From Rapana venosa (lineage: Eukaryota > Mollusca > Gastropoda > Neogastropoda > Muricidae): a stretch of DNA of 64,000 nt. How positions within the stretch are numbered: the stretch's first letter is position 1; every line of letters begins with the position of its first letter. The translations under genes were made by a program, and so were the position numbers. Below the pieces are notes generated by a model that was not told the DNA's origin, searched no databases, and saw only the letters and a list, made by a program, of their open reading frames with translations. Of the stretch, positions 45,216-57,100 are shown piece by piece. The DNA is taken from positions 7,188,916 through 7,252,915 of the forward strand of contig CM054158.1 in assembly GCA_028751875.1 (NCBI GenBank), read 5' to 3'.

Positions 45216-45905
45216 CGATATGAATGGAGGAATTGAGAAAACAAGCCTGCAGTGGTGATCTGATGCATGGAGGAATTGAGAAAACAAGCCTGCAGTGGTG
45301 ATCTGATGCGTGGAGGAATTGAGAAAACAAGCCTGCAGTGGTGATCTGATGCATGGAGGAATTGAGAAAACAAGCCTGCAGTGGTGATCTGATGCATGGA
45401 GGAGTTGAGAAAACAAGCCTGCAGTGGTGATCTGATGCATGGAGGAGTTGAGAAAACAAGCCTGCAGTGGTGATCTGATGCATGGAGGAGTTGAGAAAAC
45501 AAGCCTGCAGTGGTGATCTGATGCATGGAGGAATTGAGAAAACAAGCCTGCAGTGGTGATCTGATGCGTGGAGGAATTGAGAAAACAAGCCTGCAGTGGT
45601 GATCTGATGCGTGGAGGAATTGAGAAAACAAGCCTGCAGTGGTGATCTGATGCATGGAGGAATTGAGAAAACAAGCCTGCAGTGGTGATCTGATGCATGG
45701 AGGAATTGAGAAAACAAGCCTGCAGTGGTGATCTGATGCGTGGAGGAATTGAGAAAACAAGCCTGCAGTGGTGATCTGATGCATGGAGGAGTTGAGAAAA
45801 CAAGCCTGCAGTGGTGATCTGATGCATGGAGGAGTTGAGAAAACAAGCCTGCAGTGGTGATCTGATGCATGGAGGAGTTGAGAAAACAAGCCTGCAGTGG
45901 TGTGG
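45216..45905. repeat. 43-bp minisatellite, about 16 copies
   Basis: Very uniform units ('gcatggaggaattgagaaaa', 'caagcctgcagtggtgatct', 'gat') differing mainly at two sites (gcatgg/gcgtgg and aattg/agttg). The unit length is not a multiple of three and has no minus-strand stop, so all three minus frames stay open for about 270-289 codons. Confidence 0.95.
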
Positions 45906-47210
45906 CCTGATACTACACCACTTTAAGTCACGGCAGATTTCTCTGTGTGAAATTTGGGCTGCTCTTCAGATGGATTTGTGCACATAGAGAAAGAGAGAGA
46001 GAGAGAGAGAGTATGCACGCGAATATGCTTTTGAACAAATAGAGCAGATTGCAAAACTTGTTTGAATAGAACAAATTAATTGCAACCAAGAATTTTCCTC
46101 TCTCTCTCATTAGCTCACACAGACACAGACATATACACACACACACTTAAAAAAAAAAAAAAAGCAAAGATTTGCAATTTAATAATAATATTTATTTATA
46201 TTTAATAGCACCAAAATATAAATCCCTCAAAATATGGTTTGACACATGTGTATAAATACAGGATAAAAATACACAAAAAAGTAAGAGCCGCCTTAACAGT
46301 TTAAAAGATAACAAGGGAGATAATGTGTGTGGGCTTTTGGCTTTAGGTATCAGATCACATATAGCCTACATATTATGATACATTTCCAAGAGTCACAGAG
46401 GTTGTGTGTGTGGTTTGGTGTGGTGTGGTGAAACACAAATGAACATTTACAAGATTCACAAGTGGATATGAGAGAGGGGGGGGGGGGGGGGGGGGGGGGG
46501 GGAGGAGAAACAAGTATTTGTGCTTGTGTTTATACAAAAGACAACATTTGGAAAACTGCAACAACAACAACAACATGAAACATACCTATAAAACAAACAA
46601 CAGTCATGTATCACAACCTTCTACATAAGAAGGTAGATGTGTGAATGTGAAGGCACATTATGGGCACACTATACTGATATCTATTTATATTTATTTCTGT
46701 CATCAGTTGCATGTCTGCAACATGCAAAGTCCAATGTCATCCAAATCCCTTCAAACATCCAACATTGTCAATCTGAGAAGGAAAAACCCCCATTAAATGA
46801 CAAAATATCTGAATCATTCTATTCCATAAGGCCCATAAAACCAGGCCATGCTGAAGATGCCAGTTGTGTTTTTGTTGTTGTTTGGTGGGTTGTTGTTGGG
46901 TTTTTTACGCCAGTCATTCCGTTTGAGTAATCATCCCCAGGTCACGAAAAAGTGTAAAAAAACAAACAAACCATAATAAACACTTCCAAGTACAAAAACA
47001 ATGCATAAAAAAATGCCAAAATAGGCAATTTGCAGCAGAATTCAATTCAATTAAAAAACCTCTATTCAAAAGAATGGACATGTATCCTGTGCCAGTCCCA
47101 ATGTTTACAGTCACCACCTGGTCACCAGTACAACAAAACAACAGGCAGAATGTCATATAATGAAAAACATAAAATAACTTGAAATATCTGCTTGAAAAAA
47201 GGGCAAGTGC
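45906..47210. other. No gene; SINE family C trace and simple repeats
   Basis: 45912-45965 repeats the family C left end ('accactttaagtcacggcag'). Also present are (GA)n at 45986-46012, a G-run at 46476-46502, (CAA)n near 46559 and AT-rich unassigned sequence. Confidence 0.55.
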
Positions 47211-47385
47211 ATGGTGCACTGGGAAGGCAGAAAATAAGCAAGAGAGGCCACTGTAACAGAAACAGAGAGTGATTGAAAAGAGGGAGTTTATTGCACAGAA
47301 TTTGCAGGAAGGTGGGGATGCTGTTTACACTGAAACAGCCCCCAGCATCCTCATAGTATGGGAGAAGACGATAACCCCTCGAGTC
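47211..47385 (+). repeat. Dispersed repeat related to family D 3' part
   Basis: It shares 'gcacagaatttgcaggaagg', 'ggggatgctgtttacac' and 'agcatcctc' with about 59755-59840 and 60300-60385. Confidence 0.55.
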
Positions 47386-48949
47386 TGCACCAGTGCAGAC
47401 GTGTATGTCTATCAATGCATGTATATATCTATGCATGTACGTACGTACATAAGTACGTATGTATGTAATATAAAATTGTGGATGTAAAGATTATTATTGT
47501 TATTAGAACAATATGCTTGTATGTTTGGTAGATCTGCTTGTTTCTGTAATTCCCTCAGCGACCATGTTTCTACACACAATTATTATGTATGATTCAGAAA
47601 AGGGGAATGTTGGTAATGATGATACTGGTCTCGTCTTTGCTCTAGGTAATGAGTTTTTTGGGTTTTTTGTTTTGTTGTGTTTTGGGGGGGGGAGGGGAGG
47701 GGGGGGGGGGGTGTTTTCTTGACGGTTTGTGTCCTTGTGTGTGTGGAATTTTTTTTCCTGGTTTTGGTATTTTGTAATATAGTTGAAAAAAATATTTAAA
47801 AATTTTTAAAAAGAAGACAGTACCCGCTTGGCTCTCGAGTCCCCTCACTCTGCCTCGGTCCAGTCCACAGGACTGCTCACAAGCTTCCCTCCACCTGACG
47901 ACCTACACTACATTACTACTTCCCAATATCTGCAGCTGTGCAGTAATGAATCATCCATGTTGCCATTGACTGCTCTGCTCTGCTCTCCCAGGATTGGACC
48001 CATCTTGTGTCGTTGGCTAAATTGTGAAGAATTGTGTGGAGAAAAAAAGGCATCAAGTCAAAAACACTTTAATCATCCCATGAAGAGCAGTTACAATAAT
48101 GACAGGCAGATTGATACGCGTCAAAAATCTCAAAAGACAAGGCATGTCTGTATTCAAGTGATGCTGACACTTTGTCATAACAGATGTTGTTGGATGATTT
48201 AGCAGTGGTGAACACACAAATGAAGATATATCAAGAGCCAGGAGGAGCACTGTACTGACCGACAGTGTGCTGTTTGTGCAACGTTTCCACACCCCCCACG
48301 CCACCGCGGTCATCTGGCAACACATCTCTCGTGCGTACACTTTGTATAAAAAATAGTCATCTGGTTATACATCATTCATTATGCGTATTATGCGCTTTGT
48401 TACTTTACACGATACAGGGCTAGATAAATTCCATACATTATTTTTATCATTATCTTGCATCAATAATACTCCAACATATTATTGCACATGTCCTTGCAAT
48501 AGGATGCATAAGCTGTGACCTTAGTGAACAAACATTCTTATTCCCCCCACCCTCCCTCCCACGAGTTGATTGGCAAACTGAAGTATATTTCTGTATGTCA
48601 ATCATTATGACAATCGCTAACGTTTCTGTATGTCAATCATTGTGACAATCGCTCTGTTAAAACCACCTCCCTTGTTGCTCTCTTACACAGCAAAAGCATG
48701 TTTACCTTAAAAAAAAAAAAGAGTTCATGAGAAGTGACCTACGACCTCCAGTTGACCTACAAACGGCAGCCGAGTGGAGAAGAAAGTTTGCTGGCTACCA
48801 TGTACAGTCCTCACACACTCGAGGCAAAGGACAGTTGTGGGGCAGGCTCTCACCTTGGTCCACTGGACGGTCAGTCTGCTGACAGTGGTGCAAGCACACC
48901 GGCCCCTGCTGCTGAGCATTTTCACCATCTTACACCTCCCCTATCCCAT
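47386..48949. other. Unassigned sequence
   Basis: It holds a G-run (47683-47711), a 37-bp direct duplication ('ctgtatgtcaatcattatga', about 48590-48655) and otherwise unassigned sequence. No gene recognised. Confidence 0.5.
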
Positions 48950-49325
48950 AGTCTACGAGACCATTGGGGCACCACTGAAGATTTTAAAACCATCTTCCTC
49001 CACTCCTCGCAGTTTTCAGCTTTCTGCAACAAGTCGTTCTACTCAAGGGCAGTCCACTCTCTGGTGCTGTCTTCCCATCGTTTTCTCTGTCTGCCTCTTC
49101 GTCTCCCTCCTTGTACTGTTCCCTGTAGAACAGTCTTGGCCAGTCCAGATGGTCGTGTGACGTGCCAGTATCAGTTCAGTTTGCATTTTTTGCACAGAAG
49201 TCAGGAGCTCTACATACCTTGGTGAGGGGACCGATTTGCTGATAGGACATGCACAAAGAAAAACTGATGGCATTTTCAATTCTGGTTTTCGTTTCCTAGC
49301 TAGTGATGTGATCTCTGTATGAGTA
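48950..49325 (-). pseudogene. RTE-like LINE 3' end (RT C-terminus)
   Basis: Read on the minus strand across two frames it gives a RPSGLAKTVLQGTVQGGRRR-type block, GRQRKRWEDS, REWTALE and WRKMVLKSSVVPQ, the conserved C-terminal tail of endonuclease-reverse transcriptase LINEs. It is 5'-truncated and frameshifted. The same tail type ends the smeared LINE at 14780-17650, and 33485-33840 is another copy of this fragment. Confidence 0.75.
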
Positions 49326-50968
49326 TACCAATATGTTGAGGGCTTTTACAGACAGACAGACAGACAGTCTGAAGCATGGATGCTACCAAGTGCAGCGTCC
49401 TGTCACATGGAGTCAGTGGAACATGTAGAAATGAGGACGCATTACATCTGACATTGGACTGAAGATATCACTGTCATCACATTTTCTGTGCCTGTGTTAT
49501 CAACCATTCATCCCTTCACCAGGATAGTCATTGTCAGGGAAGGAGGAGAGGGGGGTGGGGAGCATGAGGGACATGTTGGTTTACACATTCTCCAGGCTGT
49601 GTGTGCTATGCAGTTTCTTTGACAAGCATTACTTGGTCTTTGCCGTCCACAACACCGATTATTTGGCAGCCAACTTTTCAGAAACGATGAAAATAAACAC
49701 AATCACATTTTCTATGTTTCCACAAGCAGGCTGCTAACGGTAATTTCATTTGATATTACAGTCTTAGTAAAAAGACACTTTCCTGCCAAAACCAACAAAA
49801 AACTACCCATTTTGCAAAAGAACAGCATCAAACTACATGAACAACATGCCAACCAATGTCATACTAAACCACTACCTCCTGAACCCAACAGACTAGAGAA
49901 CTTAGACCAAAAAAAGAAGAAAAAAAGATATATAAAAAAAGATTTTTAAAAGATTTTTTTTTAAGTTCCACAATAAAAAGTCCCGCAAGAAATCTTTAAA
50001 AAAATCTAGCTTGGATTTCTATGTTAGAAGTTTAAGTAAAACTGCAGAAAACAAAACTGGTCTGTTTATCTATCTATATGTCTGTCTGTCTGTCAGTTTG
50101 TCAGTCTGTCGATCTGTCTGACTATCTATCTATATTTATCTATCTATATATACATATATATATACACGTGTGTATAAAAGCATACATATCATAAACATAT
50201 ATCAGTTTACAAAAAATCTTTATCAAATACACAATTTATGCATCCTTTGCAGCTTTAAGTCGATGTTCCAAGACTATGAAAGACTGGTAGAACTCAAGCA
50301 TGCACATCTGATACTAGATTTTTAGCATGATTATTTTCGTTCTTTCTTTTCCAAGGTACAACATATTCAACAGCATTTTTATGAACCACATCAACAGTGA
50401 TATAAAAAATACAGTAAACATCAGAATATAGTGAATGGACATCACTTCACGTTATACTGGAATGTACAGTTTTGGCTGATGACTATAACAGCTGTGCACA
50501 CGTTGAGGCAATTGCAGTGCAAACAGCAGTTGTCACACACACACACATAATTATAAAAAAAACCCAGTCAGTTTTGCTGTTGCACTGTAATACCTGAGTT
50601 TACATTACAATGACTGATTTTCTACTCCAACAGCTGATTTTCCAGTTGCAATAGCTGGTTTTACATTACAATCTATAGATGATTTTATACTGCAACGGCT
50701 GATTTCTTTACAGCACACACACACACACCACTTCACCACATCAGCATCAAACAGATATCTCCCACCCCAACAAAACATACAGAAACAACATAATACCCCC
50801 TTCAGGCAGCAAGCGTGATGCACTCACACATGCACACACATTCACACACTCTCTCTCTCACGCACGCGCACACACACACACCTCTATCCTCAAAATAAAA
50901 GAATTAATAAAATCACACACACACACGCACGCACACACACAAGACAGAAACAACACGACACATGTCCC
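49326..50968. other. Unassigned; includes probable GNS 3' UTR
   Basis: The GNS stop is at 50969-50971 on the minus strand, so at least the right part should be its 3' UTR. No clear poly(A) signal could be fixed. It contains a degenerate ~35-bp repeat ('cagctgatttt' / 'ttacattacaat' modules, about 50560-50715), (CA)n at 50710-50950 and (TCTG)/(TCTA)n near 50060-50165. Confidence 0.45.
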
Positions 50969-51121
50969 TCAGACGGCAGGAGTGTTGCAGGAGGCTCCCT
51001 GACACGCCTCCATGCGCTTCAGCTCGGCCTTCAGCGAGGCCAGCAAGGCCGGATCGGCAGTCTTGGCCACGTTGGTCAACTCGTAACGGTCTTTGGTCAG
51101 TTCGTACACCTCCACAAAATT
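50969..51121 (-). CDS. GNS: GNS last coding exon (visible exon 7)
   Basis: The acceptor GTGTGCAG opens [40 protein letters not shown] and [10 protein letters not shown], then TGA at 50971-50969. The block matches VEVYNLTxDPxxxTN and CxTPGV of vertebrate GNS, but the protein stops at the final TPAV. The roughly 30-residue tail found in the human enzyme is absent. Confidence 0.94.
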   Translation of the reverse strand, partial: NFVEVYELTKDRYELTNVAKTADPALLASLKAELKRMEACQGASCNTPAV

Positions 51122-54100
51122 CTGCACACATTCAATTCAACAAGGCAGTGTTAACTCATTGTGTACTGGTCACTGGCTTCCTAAACATCCAACAAGGCAG
51201 TGTTAACTCATTGTGTACTGGTCACTGGCTTCCTAAACATCCAACAAGGCAGTGTTAACTCATTGTGTACAGGTCAATGGCTTCCTAAACATCCAACAAG
51301 GCAGTGTTAACTCATTGTGTACAGGTCAATGGCTTCCTAAACATCCAACAAGGCAGTGTTGACTCATTGTGTACAGGTCAATGGCTTCCTAAACATCAAA
51401 CAAGGCAGTGTTAACTCATTGTGTACAGGTCAATAGCTTCCTAAACATCCAACAAGGCAGTGTTGACTCATTGTGTACAGGTCAATGGCTTCCTAAACAT
51501 CAAACAAGGCAGTGTTAACTCATTGTGTACAGGTCACTGGCTTCCTAAACATCCAACAAGGCAGTGTTAACTCATTTTTTCTTCCATGGCTACAGCTCTG
51601 AGGTTTTTAACATGTGCACAAGATGTTCTGCATGTGTTCACACACAGGGCTTCGGTTTACAGTCCTATCCCAAGGACTTTGACATTCAGTTTGATTTTCA
51701 TGTCAAACTGGGAAGAAAGAGTGCGAGTGGGAATTGAACCCAGAACCTCACAGTTTACTTGTTAGGCAGGTCTTCACTGTCCTGCCCCTTGCTTCTTGTT
51801 AACTCATTCTGTACAGGCTGATGGCTTCCTTCTCTGTGTGGTATATCCTGGCCACATTTATAGGTATGCAAGAAGACTGTCATAAAAAGAATGCAAGATT
51901 ATGCAGATGTCAAATTTGGAGGACAGATACAAGATGGAATATAATAGTAAACAGCAACGGTTTGACAGCATTCTCTTTGTTGTTCAATGATTTGCCAAGC
52001 TAAAAAGAAAAAAAACCCATTTCAAACTGTACAAAATGGGACCTGTGCAACATTCTGATATGATAAAGATTCATGAATGTTACTTCTTTACACCCCATAT
52101 ACTTCTAAATTGTAGTCTAACTGAAATCAGTTTCATTGCCTCATCTGAAAGACTAGCACCCAGACCACCACTCAAGGTCTAGTGGATGGGGGAAAAGTCA
52201 GGCTTCAAATAGGGATCAAACCCATAACAAAGACAGCCCCCCAAGTCAGAGCGTGGCTGCCTTAATGGCGGGCAAACTGTCGCTGAAATAAAACCTCACC
52301 ATTGGTGAACTCGGAGCTCTAGCTGAGGAACAACAACAACAACAAAAAATCCAGACAGGTGCTTGACCTCTAGACCAACAACCCGAGGATCATGCAACAA
52401 CCACCCCTCTCCATCGTTCTTCATCTTCCGTCCCAACCTGTGATGTCAAACACTCCACTATCCCCACAGCTGGTATACGGCTACCTTTGTGGTGCCTGGG
52501 CAGAGGATTGCCGGCACAAAATCTCCCCAACGGTGAGCCTCAGAGGAGCTGTAGCAGATTATTCTTTTCTTTTTCTTTCCCTATTCCTCAGCTAGAGCTG
52601 CAAGGTTCACCAATGGTGAGACGTTGTGACCATTCTTGCCAAACGCGAAGGTAGCCGCATTCTGACTTCGGGGATGTAAAGCCAAGGAATGGGGGAAAAA
52701 AACCAACCCTGCTGCTGCACTTACCAGGTTGTCTTTCATGATGCAGTACTTGTAGACGTGAGGGGGGCGGTCTGATCTGAGGCAGGTGAAAGTGTTGTTC
52801 CAGGAGTCCTCACACACACAGTTAGGATCACAGTTCTGTGTCACACACACAGTTAGGATCACAGTTCTGTGTCACACACACAGTTAGGGTCACAGTTCTG
52901 TGTCACACACACACAGTTAGGGTCACAGTTCTGTGTCACACACACAGTTAGGATCACAGTTCTGTGTCACACACAGGATCACAGTTCTGTGTCACACACA
53001 CAGTTAGGATCACAGTTCTGTGTCACACACACAGTTAGGGTCACAGTTCTGTGTCACACACACAGTTAGGATCACAGTTCTGTGTCACACACACAGTTAG
53101 GGTCACAGTTCTGTGTCACACACACAGTTAGGGTCACAGTTCTGTGTCACACACACAGTTAGGATCACAGTTCTGTGTCACACACACAGTTAGGATCACA
53201 GTTCTGTGTCACACACACAGTTAGGATCACAGTTCTGTCACACACACAGTTAGGATCACAGTTCTGTCACACACACAGTTAGGATCACAGTTCTGTGTCA
53301 CACACACACAGTTAGGATCACAGTTCTGTGTCACACACAGTTAGTTAGGGTCACAGTTCTGTCACACACACACACAGTTAGGGTCACAGTTCTGTGTCAC
53401 ACACAGGATCACAGTTGTGGCACACACACACAGTTAGGGTCACAGTTCTGTGTCACACACACAGTTAGGGTCACAGTTCTGTGTCACACACACAGTTAGG
53501 ATCACAGTTCTGTGTCACACACACACACAGTTAGGGTCACAGTTCTGTGTCACACACACAGTTAGGATCACAGTTCTGTGTCACACACACACACAGTTAG
53601 GGTCACAGTTCTGTGTCACACACACACAGTTAGGGTCACAGTTCTGTGTCACACACACAGTTAGGGTCACAGTTCTGTGTCACACACACAGTTAGGGTCA
53701 CAGTTCTGTGTCACACACACAGTTAGGATCACAGTTCTGTGTCACACACAGTTAGGATCACAGTTCTGTGTCACACACACAGGATCACAGTTCTGTGTCA
53801 CACACAGGATCACAGTTAGGATCACAGTTCTGTGTCACACACAGGATCACAGTTCTGTGTCACACACAACACACACACAGTTAGGATCACACTTCTGTGT
53901 CACACACAGGATCACAGTTAGGATCACACTTCTGTGTCACACACACAATCACAGTTAGGATCACAGTTCTGTGTCACACACAGAGTTAGGATCACAGTTC
54001 TGTGTCACACACAGGATCACAGTTCTGTGTCACACACACACAGTTAGGATCACAGTTCTGTGTCACACACAGGATCACAGTTCTGTGTCACACACACAGA

Positions 54101-57100
54101 GGATTACAGTTCTGTCACACACAGGATCACAGTTCTGTGTCACACACAGTTAGGATCACAGTTCTGTCACACACAGAGTTAAGATCACAGTTCTGTGTCA
54201 CACACACACACAGGATTACAATTCTGTCACACACAGGATCACAGTTCTGTCACACACAGGATCCCAGTTCTGTCACACACACACAGTTAGGATCACAGTT
54301 CTGTGTCACACACACAGGATTAGTTTTGTCACACACAGGATCATAGTTCTGACACACACAGGATCACAGTTCTGTCACACACACACAGAGTTAGGATCAC
54401 AGTTCTGTCACACACACATTTAGAATCACAGTTCTGTGTCACACACACACACACAGAATTAGGATCACAGTTCTGTCACACACAGGATCACAGTTCTGTG
54501 TCACACACACACACAGAGTTAGGATCACAGTTCTGTGTCACACACACACACAGAGTTAGGATCACAGCTCTGTCACACACAATGACACAGCACTGGCTAT
54601 TGCCAACACTGACCTGTACTGCACTGTATTGTATCCTAATGCACAGTCTTGCATGGTGCTACACTGTACTGACTTGCATTACATTTCAATGTTTTGTGTT
54701 ACACTGCAGTGCACTGTGTGGTATTGTTCTGATTAACAATCAAAAACCCAAACAATAAAATACAACACTAATCTGGCCTGTATTGCTGTATGGGTCAGAA
54801 GCCTGGACACTACAAACACTGGAAAGAGATGAACGCAGCCGAAATGTGGTTCTACAGGCAACTTCTAAGAGTCAAATGGTCAGACAGAAAAACAAAGGAA
54901 AGGATCATTGATAAACTCTCAGTGCAAAGACCGATGTTGGCTGAAATTGATAAACGCAGACTTGAGATATGATGGTCATACAAACAGAAACACACAGACA
55001 AACCTGATGACGACAGTTCTCCAAGGTAAGGTTGAGGGCAGAAGGAAAAGAGGCAGACCCCCAACATCCTACATTGCCAACATCAATGAGGTCAGTGGCT
55101 GGGAGGAGGGCTACAAGAGATGGCAGAACTCGGCACAGAGACAGAGAGAGATGGCGAACCCTGGTGGCATTGTGTGGAGCTTCTACTGACGACAGCAGTG
55201 GCGACGGAGACAGTTGAGTAGTGTTTTGTATTGTATCATCTTGTTCACTACTGCACAGAATATCACTCACAGTTACAGCTGATTTCGCTGCCTGAAATTT
55301 GGACTGCTCTAGAGCAGTGCAGCCTGGTGAAGAATGTTCATGTCTCTATGGACATTTGTTTCCAACCAAAGTGGCTTTTTTCTACAGAATTTTGTTGGTG
55401 TGGGTCCTTTTACATGTGCTAAATATGTCGGGGCACACAGAACCTCAGTTTATTCTCTAATCTGAAAGCATACCTGCCTACCCCTGAAAAAGCCAACATT
55501 CAGCAGTTTTCCATCCTGAAAATGCCAACATTCAGCAGTTTTGGGACTTGAATCAAAAGTAGCCAACTTGCATTTTTTTAAACCCTGCTAAATGATAAAT
55601 TCATCCCTATTTTCTTCCATAGCATGCATACACAGACACAGACACAGCAGACATTATCTCTTCATCAAGTGTGTGCTTTCAATCTCACAGCAATTCCAAG
55701 GTGGTACAAGTGAGTCAGAGCGCACATTCTGGGTGACCCCCCCAGAGTGTTAAGCTGGGGAACACCCGACAACCTCTACCAACATCACCACCACCACCAC
55801 CAACAGCAGCAGCAGCACTGTGGGATGTGTGCACCACCACCACCACAATAACAACAATAAACAACACCAGTAGTACTGTGGTGTGTATGCACCACCACCA
55901 CCAACACCACCACCCTCACCAACAACAACGCCACCACCACCACCACCAACAACATCACCACCACCACCACCAACAACAACGCCACCACCACCACCACCAA
56001 CAACATCACCACCACCACCAACAACAACATCACCAGCAGCACCACCACCACCACCAAACCACAGCACCATCAGCACTGTGACACACGACGTGTGCAGAAG
56101 CAGGCAGGCTGGGAGTTAGCTAAGTATTTAAAGCGGAAAAAAAATTTAAAGCAGAAAAAAAAGGTATTTAAAGCGGAAAAAAAGGTATTTAAAGCGGAAA
56201 AAAATATTTAAAGCGAGAAAAAAGTATTTAAAGCAGGAAAAAAAGGTATTTAAAGCGGAAAAAAGGTATTTAAAGCGGAAAAAAAGGTATTTAAAGCGGG
56301 AAAAAAGTATTTAAAGTGGGGAAAAAAGGTATTTAAAGCGGAAAAAAAGGTATTTAAAGCGGGAAAAAAAGGTATTTAAAGCAGGGAAAAAAGGTATTTA
56401 AAGCAGGGAAAAAAGTATTTAAAGTGGGAAAAAAAGGTATTGAAAGCGGGAAAAAAAGGTATTGAAAGCGGGAAAAAAGTATTTAAAGCGGGAAAAAAAA
56501 GGTATTTAAAGCGGGAAAAAAAGTATTTAAAGCGGGAAAAAACAAGGGTATTGAAAGCGGGGAAAAAAGGTATTGAAAGCGGGAAAAAAAGTATTGAAAG
56601 CGGGAAAAAAAGGTATTGAAAGCGGGAAAAAAAGGTATTGAAAGCGGGAAAAAAGTATTTAAAGCGGGAAAAAAAAGGTATTTAAAGCGGGAAAAAAAGT
56701 ATTTAAAGCGGGAAAAAACAAGGGTATTGAAAGCGGGGAAAAAAGGTATTGAAAGCGGAAAAAAGGTATTTAAAGCACACAAAACAGTATTTAAAGCGGG
56801 GTAAAACCAAGGGCAGTGAAAGCGGGAAAAAACAAGGGTATTGAAAGCGGGGAAAAAAGGTATTGAAAGCGGAAAAAAGGTATTTAAAGCACACAAAACA
56901 GTATTTAAAGCGGGGTAAAACCAGGGCAGTGAAAGCGGGGTAAAACCAAGGGCAGTGAAAGCGGGGAAAACAAGGGTATTGAAAGCGGGAAAAACAAGGG
57001 TATTGAAAGCACACAAAAAAGGTATTTAAAGCAGAAAAAAGGTATTTAAAGCACACAAAAAAGGTATTTAAAGCAGAAAAAAGGTATTTAAAGCACACAA

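Noticed and set aside
45006..45889. Three overlapping frames of 270-289 codons
   Set aside because: They come from one 43-bp repeat read in three frames; no domain is present.
52836..54590. CRISPR-like array
   Set aside because: There are no unique spacers; units are contiguous and vary in (CA)n length, in a eukaryotic intron.
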